Shown: positions 9,075-19,518, counted from the first letter of the stretch. The stretch: 49,544 bases of DNA from Bacteroidales bacterium UBA5349 (GCA_002410065.1 DHQB01000011.1:1-49544); one strand, 5' to 3'. Made by a program: numbers and translations. The notes: generated by a model not told the origin, from the sequence alone.

Positions 9075-11294
9075 TTGAAAACAGAAAAACATATCTATCC
9101 AGTTACAGGAATGTCCTGCGCAGGATGCTCTGCCAGTGTAGAAAGCATGCTTAAGAGCCAAGAGGGTGTGGCAGATGTAGGAGTAAACCTTGCAAATCAA
9201 ACCGCATGGATTGTATTTAATCCGCTGCAAATTAAACCTCAACAACTTCAACAGGTAATCCGATCGATTGGCTACGATTTGCTTATTGAAAATGAGGGTA
9301 AGTCTGAGGAGACTGACAAAATTCGGGATCACGAGTCGGCAGTAATGCTAAAGCGAATGATATGGGCAGCCATACTTACCCTACCCGTATTTATTTTGGG
9401 TATGTTTTTTATGAAATGGCAATACACGCCAATCCTGTCGTTAATTCTTTCAACACCTATAATATTCTGGTTTGGTCGTAGTTTTTTTATTAATGCCTAC
9501 AAACAGTTTACCCATTTTAAGGCCAACATGGATACTCTGGTTGCGCTCAGTACAAGCATTGCTTATTTCTTTAGCCTTTTTAATACATTTTACCCTGAAT
9601 TTTGGCTAAGTCGAGGGCTTGAGCCCCATGTGTACTTTGAGTCGGCATCGGTAATTATTACTTTTATTTTGCTTGGTAAATGGCTTGAGGAAAGGGCTAA
9701 AGGAAAGACATCTTCCTCAATCCGCAAGCTTATGGGTTTGCAACCCAATACTGTAATCGTTGTTGATGGCGATAAACTAGTAGAGGTAAAAATCTCGGAG
9801 CTTATCAAAGGCCAAATTGTACTAGTAAAACCTGGCGGCAGAATTCCTGTCGATGGCGAGGTTGTTGAAGGTTCATCGTTTGTTGACGAAAGTACAATTA
9901 CTGGTGAACCTTTGCCTACCGAGAAGATTTTAGGGAGCAAAGTATATGCTGGGACCTCAAACCAAAAGGGCTCGATGAAAGTAAGTGCCCAACAGGTAGG
10001 CTCCGAAACTGTACTCAGCAGAATAGTGCAAATGGTAGAGGAAGCACAAGGCTCCAAAGCCCCAGTTCAAAAGTTGGCCGATAAAGTTGCAGGAATCTTT
10101 GTTCCTATTGTTATGGGAATTGCCCTTATCAGCTTTGCTGTGTGGTTTGTTCTGGGTGGAGAGCAAGGTGCTGTGCATGGTATTTTAGCACTAGTTACTG
10201 TACTTGCTGTTGCTTGCCCCTGTGCCCTTGGACTTGCTACGCCAACAGCTATAATGGTGGGCGTTGGAAAAGGTGCCGAAAATAACATCCTAATTAAAGA
10301 TGCTCAAAGTTTGGAGATTGCCCATAGGCTAAACACTTTAATACTTGACAAAACAGGAACGATTACCGAAGGTAAGCCATCGGTTACAGATGAGTATTGG
10401 AATCCAGAAATTGGAGTTAGGGATGAGTATCAAAGCATACTTATTGCAGTTGAAAATCAATCTGAGCATCCATTAGCCCAAGCAATAACCACACATCTCG
10501 CTAACACAAATTCTGAACTAGTTAAGATCATGAATTTTGAGGCAATTGCGGGGCTTGGCGTTAAAGCAACAATCAACAGTAAGGATTTCTATGTAGGTAA
10601 TGAAGAACTCATCAGACAAGCAAATATAGCTATAACCGATAGTACTAGAGTTCAAATCGATGGTTGGAAAACCGAGGGTAAAACATGTATCCTTTTTGCC
10701 GACAGTAGTCAATTAATTGCCGCATTTGCCATTACCGACAAGGTAAAGGAGGGTTCAAAAAAAGCCATTGATTCACTTTTGGCCATGGGCATTGAGCCCA
10801 TTATGCTAACTGGCGACAATGAGGGTTCGGCACGTATTGTGGCAAACAAAGTTGGAATTAAGAACTATTCGGCCTCAATGCTCCCCGCTGATAAAGCAAA
10901 GCGTATTGAGCAACTTCAAAAAGACGGTCAAATAGTAGGTATGGTTGGTGATGGAATTAACGACTCGCATGCGCTGGCACAGGCCGATATAAGCATTGCC
11001 ATGGGCAAAGGTTCCGATATTGCCATGGATGTTGCAAAAATTACGCTTATGTCCTCCGATCTGAACCAGATACCTTCTGCAATCAAACTCTCAAAGCTTA
11101 CCATGCACACGGTTAAGCAAAATCTTTTCTGGGCATTTATCTACAACATTATCGGCATCCCCTTAGCTACCGGAATACTTTACCCAATTATTGGTTTCCA
11201 GTTCGACCCAATGATTGCAGGCATGGCCATGGCCTTAAGCTCAGTATCGGTTGTTAGCAATAGCCTTCGGCTAAGAAAAATTACGATTCAGTAA
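9075..11294 (+). CDS. copA: Copper-exporting P1B-type ATPase
   Basis: 739 residues starting with TTG; the first usable ATG (in 'GMSCAGC') would cut off the metal-binding domain, so TTG is chosen. Domain order: one HMA domain with the CxxC pair Cys15/Cys18; transmembrane helices; actuator domain ('DESTITGEPLPTEK'); TM6 metal site CPC at 381-383; phosphorylated Asp425 in DKTGT; HP motif 'SEHPLA'; GDGIND at 625-630; and closing helices with 'YNIIGIPLATG' and 'MAMALSSVSVVSNSLRL', the Cu+ signature residues. It exports Cu+ from the cytosol at the expense of ATP. A single HMA domain is typical of the phylum. No copper regulator is adjacent. Confidence 0.96.
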   Translation: MKTEKHIYPVTGMSCAGCSASVESMLKSQEGVADVGVNLANQTAWIVFNPLQIKPQQLQQVIRSIGYDLLIENEGKSEETDKIRDHESAVMLKRMIWAAILTLPVFILGMFFMKWQYTPILSLILSTPIIFWFGRSFFINAYKQFTHFKANMDTLVALSTSIAYFFSLFNTFYPEFWLSRGLEPHVYFESASVIITFILLGKWLEERAKGKTSSSIRKLMGLQPNTVIVVDGDKLVEVKISELIKGQIVLVKPGGRIPVDGEVVEGSSFVDESTITGEPLPTEKILGSKVYAGTSNQKGSMKVSAQQVGSETVLSRIVQMVEEAQGSKAPVQKLADKVAGIFVPIVMGIALISFAVWFVLGGEQGAVHGILALVTVLAVACPCALGLATPTAIMVGVGKGAENNILIKDAQSLEIAHRLNTLILDKTGTITEGKPSVTDEYWNPEIGVRDEYQSILIAVENQSEHPLAQAITTHLANTNSELVKIMNFEAIAGLGVKATINSKDFYVGNEELIRQANIAITDSTRVQIDGWKTEGKTCILFADSSQLIAAFAITDKVKEGSKKAIDSLLAMGIEPIMLTGDNEGSARIVANKVGIKNYSASMLPADKAKRIEQLQKDGQIVGMVGDGINDSHALAQADISIAMGKGSDIAMDVAKITLMSSDLNQIPSAIKLSKLTMHTVKQNLFWAFIYNIIGIPLATGILYPIIGFQFDPMIAGMAMALSSVSVVSNSLRLRKITIQ

Positions 11295-11319
11295 TCTAAA
11301 CTAATTCTAGGGACAATCA

Positions 11320-11352
11320 TTGATTTAAATTGCGGATAAAAAGTTAAATTTG
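11320..11352 (+). promoter_or_regulatory. Promoter of the M28 peptidase gene
   Basis: TTG at 11320-11322, a 22-bp spacer and TAAATTTG at 11345-11352, followed by the ATG at 11387. The spacing is within the range of Bacteroidota vegetative promoters. It overlaps the region just before an apparent TTG start and so favours the later ATG. Confidence 0.55.
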
Positions 11353-11386
11353 ACGCATATAACTGTTGCATCAAATATTACTTCCC

Positions 11387-13639
11387 ATGAAAAAGACATT
11401 CCTTTTACTGTTTACTCTTTTTATATCAATCTCGATTTTTTCACAAAGTCTGGTTTTAATACCCAAAAATCAAGAGCAAAGCTTGAGTAGTCTTTTTGTA
11501 AACCCAAAGATAAAGGTTCACCACTATAGCAATGAGTTTTTTATTGCCACGTGTTTTGCTCCACTAAAAAACAATATGGTGGTACTTGACAGTTCACCTT
11601 GGGAAAAGGATATTAGCTACTATATAGTTTACACTGATAAAAATATTGACAAAGACTCCTATCTCGCCACAATAAGCAAATTGAGTACTTTGCTTTACAA
11701 GAATTCAAATTTTCTTATCGTTAAAATTAACGAATCTATCCACGGACAGCTAACCCCAGCCAAAAACGATGGAATGGTTCGAATCAATAACAATGAGGCA
11801 AGGCTTTCCTCCTATTCCATAACCCAAAGCAAAAGGGACGCAATCCCCGAACCATATATAGAAACCTTGCTTGCTCAGGTTTCCGGTGTAAATATCACCT
11901 CAACAGTTCAGCATCTGCAAGACTACGGTACTCGCGATGCATATACTTCACAAAGCGTTGTGGCGCAACAATGGATAAGCCAAGAGTTTACCAACCTAGG
12001 TCTTGTGGTTGAGACTATGGACTTTACAATGCCCGGTGGCCCAGCAAGCGATAACGTAATAGCTACACTAACCGGAACTAAGTACCCCGATCAGTACGTT
12101 GTAATTGGGGGGCATTATGATTCAATAAATCGAAATAGCAGCAATGCACCCGGTGCCGACGATAACGCATCGGGAACTGCTGCTGTACTCGAGATTGCCC
12201 GAATTTTAAGTGAACAGGAGTTGGACAGGAGCATAATTTTCTGCGCATTCTCCGGAGAAGAGTATGGCCTTTACGGTAGCGCTGCATTTGCCCAACGATG
12301 CGCAAATCAGGGAATGAACATACTTGGGTACTTTAATTTAGATATGATTGGCTACTTACATGTAGGCAACACGATGAAAACTACTCTAATTTATCCACAA
12401 TCGGCTCAGGACCTAGCCAATTTCTACACAACAATCTGCGCAACCTATCTTCCTGCCTTTGTGGTAGAAACAGGTACTCTTAGCGGAGGCGATAGCGACC
12501 ATACCTCATTCAATAACAATGGTTTTATGGGAATTTACCCTTTCGAAAACATTGATGCATACAGCCCATACATACACACTGCAAATGACATAATTGGACT
12601 AAGCTACAATAACGAAGAGCAAGCTGTTGTTTATACCAAAGCTTCGCTTGCAGCAGCCGTTACGCTGGCAAACAGAATTTTTCCCCCACAAAATCTAGTT
12701 GCAATTCCACAAAATGGCTCAGTAGTGCTAAACTGGGACGAAATGGTTGGTATAGATAATTATAATGTTTATCGCGATGATGCTATTATAGCATCCACAG
12801 TGGAAAACACCTATACTGACAACGACGTTAGCAATGGAACAGAATACGTTTATTACATAACGGCAATTTACAGCGATACCCAAGAGGAATCTGACCTATC
12901 AAACGTAGCTACAGTAACTCCTACAACACCAATTGAACTACCTTTTTTTACTGATTTTGAAAGAGGTGTTAACTACTGGAAATCAGTGAATGGTTGGGGC
13001 ATAGCAACCGATCAATATTATTCTGGAAACCATTCATTTACTGAAAGCCCAAATGGCACATACGCAAATAGCCTAAAAAGTACTGCAACGCTAAGCTACT
13101 TTAACCTCGAAGGATATACCTCGGCCAACTTATCGTTTTACACCAAATACGAAATAGAAACGAATTGGGATTTTATATGGTTTGAAGCATCCTCCGATGG
13201 TAAAACATGGACTGAACTTGAAGAGTTCACAGGAAATCAAACATCTTGGCTACAAAAGGGATATGACCTATCTAATTACTTAAATAAACCATACGTTATT
13301 TTCCGGTTCCGTTTCGAAAGCGACAAATCAGTAACAAAGCAAGGAATGTACATTGATGATTTTAAGGTTTATGGCGAAAAACCCGCATCAAACATTGCCC
13401 CCAATAGTTTACCCAAGCTTAAGGTTTATCCTAATCCCGCATCGCACAATGTAAATATTGAGGTTGAAAACAACCAAAATATGACTATCAAAATTTTCAA
13501 CCAACTAGGACGGTTGATGCTTAAAAAAGAATCAATAGGAAAGACTAACTTTAGTACAAGCAAATGGCCTGCAGGCGTATACATTGTCGAAGTTAGAACT
13601 GCAACAAAAATATATACCGAGAAGTTAATTGTAAGGTAA
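11387..13639 (+). CDS. T9SS-secreted M28 family metallopeptidase
   Basis: 750 residues from the ATG at 11387, which puts the signal peptide 'KKTFLLLFTLFISISIFSQ' at the N-terminus. An N-terminal region (~20-160) precedes the M28 zinc-peptidase domain (~165-430). Metal and catalytic residues are visible: His243 in 'GGHYDS', Asp258 in 'GADDNASG', the Glu pair 291-292 in 'SGEE', Asp in 'NLDMIGY', and His in 'DSDHTSF'. A fibronectin III domain (~432-510), a MAM/jelly-roll-like beta domain (~520-665) and a type A C-terminal sorting domain ('LKVYPNPASHNVNIEVE...GVYIVEVRT...KLIVR') follow. The last domain directs export through type IX secretion. It is probably an extracellular aminopeptidase. Its last 15 bp overlap idi on the other strand. 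Confidence 0.92.
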   Translation: MKKTFLLLFTLFISISIFSQSLVLIPKNQEQSLSSLFVNPKIKVHHYSNEFFIATCFAPLKNNMVVLDSSPWEKDISYYIVYTDKNIDKDSYLATISKLSTLLYKNSNFLIVKINESIHGQLTPAKNDGMVRINNNEARLSSYSITQSKRDAIPEPYIETLLAQVSGVNITSTVQHLQDYGTRDAYTSQSVVAQQWISQEFTNLGLVVETMDFTMPGGPASDNVIATLTGTKYPDQYVVIGGHYDSINRNSSNAPGADDNASGTAAVLEIARILSEQELDRSIIFCAFSGEEYGLYGSAAFAQRCANQGMNILGYFNLDMIGYLHVGNTMKTTLIYPQSAQDLANFYTTICATYLPAFVVETGTLSGGDSDHTSFNNNGFMGIYPFENIDAYSPYIHTANDIIGLSYNNEEQAVVYTKASLAAAVTLANRIFPPQNLVAIPQNGSVVLNWDEMVGIDNYNVYRDDAIIASTVENTYTDNDVSNGTEYVYYITAIYSDTQEESDLSNVATVTPTTPIELPFFTDFERGVNYWKSVNGWGIATDQYYSGNHSFTESPNGTYANSLKSTATLSYFNLEGYTSANLSFYTKYEIETNWDFIWFEASSDGKTWTELEEFTGNQTSWLQKGYDLSNYLNKPYVIFRFRFESDKSVTKQGMYIDDFKVYGEKPASNIAPNSLPKLKVYPNPASHNVNIEVENNQNMTIKIFNQLGRLMLKKESIGKTNFSTSKWPAGVYIVEVRTATKIYTEKLIVR

Positions 13640-14185
13640 GGTAAACTTAGGTATCAACTTATCAACTGCTTGCTTAACCACCTCAAAGTGGTTGTAAATG
13701 ATATGCTTTAGCCAATAGGTGTAATCGTTCGGGTTTGCTAAAACATTTTTCCTCAAATCATCTAACGGAACCCAAGCAAAATCAGCAACCTCAGTTGGAT
13801 TAGGTATTGGATTTTGATTATATAAACCAACGTAGATGTGATCAATCTCGTTCTCAATCAACCCATTATCGAACTCAATTGTGTAATGAAAGTTTGTAAC
13901 AAAAATCAGGTCAGTGTCAAACCCCATCTCTTCAATTAGGCGTTGATGAACCGCCTGCTCCATGTTCATCCCTTTGGGTAGATGGCTACAACAGGTATTA
14001 GTCCACAACCCTGGGGAGTGGTACTTATCCAGTGCCCTTCTGTGAATAACAACTTCACCCTCTGAGTTTACAACAAATATCGAAAAGGCCCTATGCAACA
14101 ATCCCTTGCGATGAACATCATGCTTTTCATCAAATCCAACTATCTCATCATTCCTATCCACCAGCGTTATAAAATTCTTCTCCAT
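13625..14185 (-). CDS. idi: Isopentenyl-diphosphate delta-isomerase, type I
   Basis: 186 residues of the Nudix-fold type I isomerase, interconverting IPP and DMAPP for isoprenoid synthesis in the cytosol. Landmarks: 'DEKHDVHRKGLLHRAFSIFVVN', catalytic Cys in 'TNTCCSHLPKG' (Cys67-equivalent), the Glu-rich Nudix helix 'LIEEMGFD', and the metal/substrate stretch 'ENEIDHIYVGLY'. No other isoprenoid gene is adjacent. The 3' end overlaps the convergent peptidase gene by 15 bp, leaving no room for a separate terminator. Confidence 0.95.
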   Translation of the reverse strand: MEKNFITLVDRNDEIVGFDEKHDVHRKGLLHRAFSIFVVNSEGEVVIHRRALDKYHSPGLWTNTCCSHLPKGMNMEQAVHQRLIEEMGFDTDLIFVTNFHYTIEFDNGLIENEIDHIYVGLYNQNPIPNPTEVADFAWVPLDDLRKNVLANPNDYTYWLKHIIYNHFEVVKQAVDKLIPKFTLPYN

Positions 14186-14407
14186 TGTTAAAGTATATTA
14201 AGATATGGGTAAATATAGAAATTAACCATTTTACTGCATAATGGTTCAATAGTACAAACGTTATTTAATCATCATAATTAGTTTTTACCTTAACCAAGAA
14301 GGAATACGCTAGAGTTATCAACATTTGAGTGTTAATATAATAAGCAGGATTAAGGTCAGTATTAGCTCATTAATTTGTATTTTTACACGAAATTTAAGCC
14401 GTATAAT

Positions 14408-17400
14408 ATGCTTTCACCACTGGTTCGTTTTGCAACAATGTGCTCTCTGGTTTTTTTTACCTTTAGCCTTAACGCACAAGAAACCAAACAACAAACTCAC
14501 CCCCACAAGATTTTCGACAAGGGGGTTGAACTTTTTGAAAAAGGAAACTTTGTTTCTGCACAGAAGCATTTTCAAGAATTTGTTCAGGTTTCACAATCCA
14601 ACGAACTTCACCTTAAGGGCGAAGCCGAATTTTACTATGCCCTTTGCGCAATAGAACTTTTTAATCAGGATGCAGAATATCTAATTCGCTCCTTTATAAA
14701 CAACTATCCTGATAATCAAAAGGTAAACCTTGCTTTCTTTGAGTTGGCAAAGCTCCGCTATCGCGAGCATAAGTTTAATGATGCAATCTATTGGTTTAAA
14801 CAAACCAATAAAAACGGATTGGATTTTGAGCAAAAAGCAGAACTACTCTTCAAAATGGGATACAGCCATTTTATGCTGAATGAATTGGACGAGGCAAGCA
14901 GAGCATTTTTTGAGGTAAAAGACACCAAGAACAAATACTCATCGCCCGCAACATACTACTACTCGCATATTGCCTATACTCAAAAAAACTTGGCCACAGC
15001 CCTTAAGGGTTTCCAAAAGTTGGGCAACGACGAAACCTTTGCCCCGCTTGTTCCCTACTACATCACTCAAATTTACTACATGCAAAGAGAGTACAGTAAA
15101 GTAGTTGACTATGCTCCGCCAATCCTCGAAAATGCAACGCCAAAACGTGCTCCTGAAATAGCTCGGTTAATTGGCGAATCGCTATACCGGCTCAGAAGAT
15201 ATGATGAAGCAGTTCCTTTTATTGAACAGTTTGTTGAGAAAGCAACCTCGCTAACCCGTGAGGATAACTACCTAGTGGGCTTTATTTACTACCGAAACGG
15301 TAAACAATCCGAAGCCGTTAAGTTTCTTGAACGTGTTGCAACCGAAGACGATACCCTTAGCCAGAATGCATATTACCATTTGGCCGATTGCTACCTTAAA
15401 AATGATGATAAAGCAAAAGCCCGTCAGGCTTTCTCCATGGCCTCAAAGTATAACTTTGATATGGAAATTAAAGAGGATGCTCTTTTTAACTTTGCCAAAA
15501 TAACATTCGAAACGCTTTACAATCCTTTCAACGAAGCCATTGATGCGTTCCACTCATACATCGAACTTTTTCCAAAAAGTCAGCGAATCGATGAGGCGCA
15601 CAGCTACTTAGTCTTAGCATATACCAGCACCAAGAACTACAGGGAAGCACTTATCTCACTTGATAAAATAACAAACAAAGATGCCTCTATCAGGCAGGCC
15701 TATCAAAGAGTTGCATTTTATAGAGGTATTGAACTTTTTCAGAACCTGAACTTTACCGAAGCTATTGAGAAGTTTACCCTATCGTTAAAATATCCTGAAT
15801 ACAACAAATCGCTATCGGCACTTGCGCTCTACTGGAGAGGTGAATCATACTATCGTATTGAAAACTTTGAACAAGCAGCAAACGACTATAACCAATTCCT
15901 GCTCACGTCCGGTTCATTCGATCAATCTGAATACAAAATGGCTCACTACAACTTAGGCTACACGTATTTTAAGCTAAAAAACTACGATGATGCCATTGTA
16001 TGGTTCAGAAAGTATGCAACACAAAACCTTAACAACAATACAGCATATTTAGGCGATGCTTACAACCGCATTGCTGACTCGTACTTTATCCTCAGAAGGT
16101 ACTGGGTTGCCCTTGATTACTACGAAAATGCAATTAAAGTCAACACCATTGACGTTGATTATGCAATCCTTCAAAGAGGAATTGCCTTTGGATTGGTTGA
16201 AAGACCCCAGAAAAAGGTAGAATCGTTGCTTAGCTTGGTTGAAAACCACCAAGAATCAGATTTTATGGACGACGCTCTGTTTGAACTTGCCGAGACCTAT
16301 CTTTCAATGGGTGAAGCAAACAGCGCAATTCTCTACTACGATAGAATAAAAGAGGATTACCCCGGTAGTTCCTACTTTGTTAAAGCACTGGTTCAGTTAG
16401 GCATTGCTGCTTACAACAAGAACGATTCCGAAAACGCAATGAGTTACTACAAAAGAGTTGTTGAAGAGTTTCCCGGATCGCCAGAATCTAAAAATGCTTT
16501 AATTGGTATAAGAAATATCTATGTTGATAATGGAAACGTTAACGACTACTTCACATACGCATCAAGACTTGGAAGTTTGGGCAATGTTAGCATGGCCGAA
16601 AAGGATTCGCTTTCGTACATTGCAGCAGAGCGAATTTATATGAGCGGCAACTGCCAAAAAGCTTTGCAAAACCTTTCACAGTATATTGAGGAGTTTCCCA
16701 AAGGCAACTTCATACTGAATGCGAACTACTACATGGGCGATTGCTACTACAAAACCAATCAATTTGACAATGCCCTAACCGCATTCAACCAAGTGGTTCA
16801 GAAACCCAAGAACCCTTTTACCGAGCAAACACTCCTAGCAGCAGCATCAATATACATGCAGCAAAGCAAGTATGCAGAGGCTTACGAGATGTATAGCATG
16901 CTTGAATCCCTAGCCGACTTAAGATCAAGTTTACTCGATGCCCGGCTTGGAATGATGCGATCGGCCCAAAAGTTGAACAACCATCAACAGGTGGTTGAAA
17001 CTTCAGCAAAAGTTCTTATTACCGAAAAACTCCCCAACGAAATTGAAATTGAGGCTAGGTTCAGCAAAGCTAAGGCTCTGGTTGAACTCGATCGCCTTTC
17101 CGACGCTTTTAATGAATTTGCAATGGTATCAACCAACCTAAAAACCAAACAAGGTGCTGAGGCTAAATATCGCATGGCAAAAATATACTTCGACAGGGGT
17201 GAATTTGATAAAGCCGAAAAGGAGATATTTAATTTTGCAGAAAAGAATACTCCTCACCAGTACTGGCTAGCCACTAGTTTTATCCTGTTAGCTGATGTTT
17301 ACATTGCAAAAGACGACTTTTTTCAAGCCAAAGCAACCCTACAGAGTGTAATTGATGGGTATGGCACTACAAACGACGGTATAATTGACACAGCTTCTAA

Positions 17401-17485
17401 TAAACTAACCAATTTAGTTAAGGCTGAAAAGGAAAAACAACATGGAGCAAATGCCAATGATACCATCAACATTCAATGGAACTAA
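14408..17485 (+). CDS. Large periplasmic TPR protein
   Basis: 1025 residues from the ATG at 14408. The upstream TTG at 14375 is rejected because the ATG places the signal peptide ('FATMCSLVFFTFSLNAQ') correctly. The rest is almost entirely tetratricopeptide repeats, with many copies of the A/G-Y-A-F-A-P spacing, for example 'YYNLGYTYFKLKNYDDAIVWFRKYA'-like units and 'PGSSYFVKALVQLGIAAYNKNDSENAMSYYKRVVEEFPGS'. TPR solenoids bind partner proteins. The next gene, 32 bp on, encodes an outer-membrane barrel; the two are probably co-transcribed and may act together at the outer membrane. The partner and process are unknown. Confidence 0.85.
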   Translation: MLSPLVRFATMCSLVFFTFSLNAQETKQQTHPHKIFDKGVELFEKGNFVSAQKHFQEFVQVSQSNELHLKGEAEFYYALCAIELFNQDAEYLIRSFINNYPDNQKVNLAFFELAKLRYREHKFNDAIYWFKQTNKNGLDFEQKAELLFKMGYSHFMLNELDEASRAFFEVKDTKNKYSSPATYYYSHIAYTQKNLATALKGFQKLGNDETFAPLVPYYITQIYYMQREYSKVVDYAPPILENATPKRAPEIARLIGESLYRLRRYDEAVPFIEQFVEKATSLTREDNYLVGFIYYRNGKQSEAVKFLERVATEDDTLSQNAYYHLADCYLKNDDKAKARQAFSMASKYNFDMEIKEDALFNFAKITFETLYNPFNEAIDAFHSYIELFPKSQRIDEAHSYLVLAYTSTKNYREALISLDKITNKDASIRQAYQRVAFYRGIELFQNLNFTEAIEKFTLSLKYPEYNKSLSALALYWRGESYYRIENFEQAANDYNQFLLTSGSFDQSEYKMAHYNLGYTYFKLKNYDDAIVWFRKYATQNLNNNTAYLGDAYNRIADSYFILRRYWVALDYYENAIKVNTIDVDYAILQRGIAFGLVERPQKKVESLLSLVENHQESDFMDDALFELAETYLSMGEANSAILYYDRIKEDYPGSSYFVKALVQLGIAAYNKNDSENAMSYYKRVVEEFPGSPESKNALIGIRNIYVDNGNVNDYFTYASRLGSLGNVSMAEKDSLSYIAAERIYMSGNCQKALQNLSQYIEEFPKGNFILNANYYMGDCYYKTNQFDNALTAFNQVVQKPKNPFTEQTLLAAASIYMQQSKYAEAYEMYSMLESLADLRSSLLDARLGMMRSAQKLNNHQQVVETSAKVLITEKLPNEIEIEARFSKAKALVELDRLSDAFNEFAMVSTNLKTKQGAEAKYRMAKIYFDRGEFDKAEKEIFNFAEKNTPHQYWLATSFILLADVYIAKDDFFQAKATLQSVIDGYGTTNDGIIDTASNKLTNLVKAEKEKQHGANANDTINIQWN

Positions 17486-17517
17486 TTACAGTACACTGAA
17501 AAAGCAAGTCCAGAAAT

Positions 17518-19188
17518 ATGAACAAATCAATCATCATACCCATAGCATCTCTTGCCCTGATAGTATTTTGCGCAAACAAAATAACAGCTCAGGACAACAA
17601 GTTAACGAAGGAGGTTCAAGTAGTTAGGCCCTACGAGCCAACAATATCTGACGCATTTAAAATAAATGAGTTACCTCGGTTAGAGGATACAATTAGGATT
17701 TCGCCCTCATTTATGTACAATTTAACCATGCGCCCAGTTTTAATAAATTTCGAGGTCAATCCTATTCCCGCAGCACGCATGGTTGCCGAACCCCTAACGA
17801 GAATTAGCCGTGGATATGCTAAAGTTGGCCTAGGGAACTATGCATCGCCTTTGGCCGAGCTTTACTACTCCAACGAAAGATCGGAGGATTACTCCTACGG
17901 AGTATGGCTTAAGCACAGATCATCCTTTGGCAATATTAAGTTAGATAACAACCATAAAGTAGATGCTAACTACTACAGAACAAATCTTTCTGCATACGGT
18001 AAACGCATCTTTAAAGAATCAGCGCTTAACGGGAGCATTGCATACAATCACTTTGGCTACAGCCTATATGGATATGACACCTTAGCAATTGCCCCACCAA
18101 TACCCGAATCTCCAGAAAGCCAAGCACAGAGAAACTTTAACCTTGGATTAAGCTATAACTCAACGTATAGCGACTCAACCCATATAAACTATGCTGTAAG
18201 TACAAGGTTCGATCATTTTTCTGATAAATTTAGCACACAACAAAACAGTTTTTACCTTGGTGGCAATATCGACAAGTATTTTCGGGTTGAAAAAATTGGT
18301 GGTACAGTAGAATTCACCCATCATATCAACAGCGAGAACTTATCACCAAGCAATAGTAGCATATTCACATTCTCACCTTGGGTAGGCCTATTTGCAAAGC
18401 AGTGGAGGGCTAAAGCTGGCGTAAGGGCTACATTCGATACAAACGAAAAGGGCACGCAATCACATTTCTTCCCTATAGCACATCTATCGTACGATATTAT
18501 AAGCAACTACGTTATCCCCTACTTTGAGTTTAGCGGCTATTTAGAGGATAATCACTATGCAAAAATTTTAAATGAGAACCCATGGGCAACACCAGGTCAA
18601 AATGTTTGGAATGCCAGCCACAAGTTTATTATGAAAGGTGGAGTAAAGGGGAACATGAGTCCAAGGCTAGCCTATAACATTTCAGCAAGTTTCTCGCTGG
18701 TTGATAGTGCCCACTTTTTTGTAAACAACCTTAAACAGCCTGAAGGTTATTTTAACAATACATTCGATGTTGTTTACGATAATATCAGAAAAAAGGACTT
18801 TCTGGGAGAGCTAACCTTTGCCCCTACAACAAATATCAAAGTTTTTGCTCTGGCTCAATATACTGCATATAATATGCAAGAAGAAGATAAGCCATGGCAT
18901 ATGCCTAATTTTGTAGCAAAAACCACAATTTGGTATAGCCTACAAAACAAGATTGTTTTGAAATCGAGCATATACTACGAAGGTAAACGAGACATAAAAC
19001 TCCAAAACCTCTCAAGCACTCAAATTGATGGTGTTTTTGATATTAACCTTGGGATTGAGTATCGATACAACAAAAGAGCATCAGCTTTTATTGATATCAA
19101 TAATCTAACTGCAAACCGTTACCATGTATGGTATCTTTACCCTGCACAAAGGTTTCAGGTAATGCTAGGGGTTACTTACGCACTTTAA
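17518..19188 (+). CDS. TonB-receptor-like outer-membrane beta-barrel protein
   Basis: 556 residues with a signal peptide (cleavage after 'ANKITAQ'). A short N-terminal segment ('LTKEVQVVRPYEPTISDAFKINELPRLED') is rich in Pro and charged residues. It is followed by a long run of alternating amphipathic strands ending 'QRFQVMLGVTYAL', like the barrel of a TonB-dependent receptor ('INNLTANRYHVWYLYPAQRFQ' is a typical last-strand region). There is no plug domain and no TonB box, so transport energised by TonB is doubtful. It follows the TPR gene by 32 bp, as an operon. The function is unknown; the pair suggests a scaffold plus barrel. Confidence 0.8.
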   Translation: MNKSIIIPIASLALIVFCANKITAQDNKLTKEVQVVRPYEPTISDAFKINELPRLEDTIRISPSFMYNLTMRPVLINFEVNPIPAARMVAEPLTRISRGYAKVGLGNYASPLAELYYSNERSEDYSYGVWLKHRSSFGNIKLDNNHKVDANYYRTNLSAYGKRIFKESALNGSIAYNHFGYSLYGYDTLAIAPPIPESPESQAQRNFNLGLSYNSTYSDSTHINYAVSTRFDHFSDKFSTQQNSFYLGGNIDKYFRVEKIGGTVEFTHHINSENLSPSNSSIFTFSPWVGLFAKQWRAKAGVRATFDTNEKGTQSHFFPIAHLSYDIISNYVIPYFEFSGYLEDNHYAKILNENPWATPGQNVWNASHKFIMKGGVKGNMSPRLAYNISASFSLVDSAHFFVNNLKQPEGYFNNTFDVVYDNIRKKDFLGELTFAPTTNIKVFALAQYTAYNMQEEDKPWHMPNFVAKTTIWYSLQNKIVLKSSIYYEGKRDIKLQNLSSTQIDGVFDINLGIEYRYNKRASAFIDINNLTANRYHVWYLYPAQRFQVMLGVTYAL

Positions 19189-19518
19189 GTCAAAGTTTTA
19201 TTCTAACCCTACTTCAATCATAATAATTGGTTGAGGGCAAATTCATTTTTCATGGATTGGTCTAAAGGGGTTTTTGTGGCCTTTATTAGGAGAAAGATTA
19301 CCTATTGTAGCTTTTAAAAATACAGCCTAACTTTTTGTCGTTAATTTTTTGATTATCAACATGATATATTATTAGATTAATGCGAAAATAAATCAAAAAT
19401 ACTATGGAAAATTCATTAAAATTTGCTACTTTTGAAAGTTAAACTGAACTTACGTTAAATTATTGATATTCAGCAACATAATAAATTTGCTGTTTAAAAT
19501 ATTATAGAAAGTAGCAAA
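19189..19518. other. 330-bp intergenic region before gyrB
   Basis: No gene is seen. The region is strongly AT-rich. The only clear element is the gyrB -7 box at 19427-19434. No good terminator for the preceding operon could be found by eye. Confidence 0.5.
19427..19434 (+). promoter_or_regulatory. -7 box of gyrB
   Basis: TACTTTTG fits TAnnTTTG; it leaves an ~85-nt leader before the gyrB ATG. No clear -33 TTTG is present. Confidence 0.45.

Noticed and set aside
9590..10057. Minus-strand frame of 155 codons inside copA
   Set aside because: Shadow of copA in another frame; low-complexity Ser/Thr/Pro translation without any domain.
11366..11386. Upstream TTG start of the M28 peptidase
   Set aside because: The ATG at 11387 gives a proper signal peptide and fits the promoter at 11320-11352 better.
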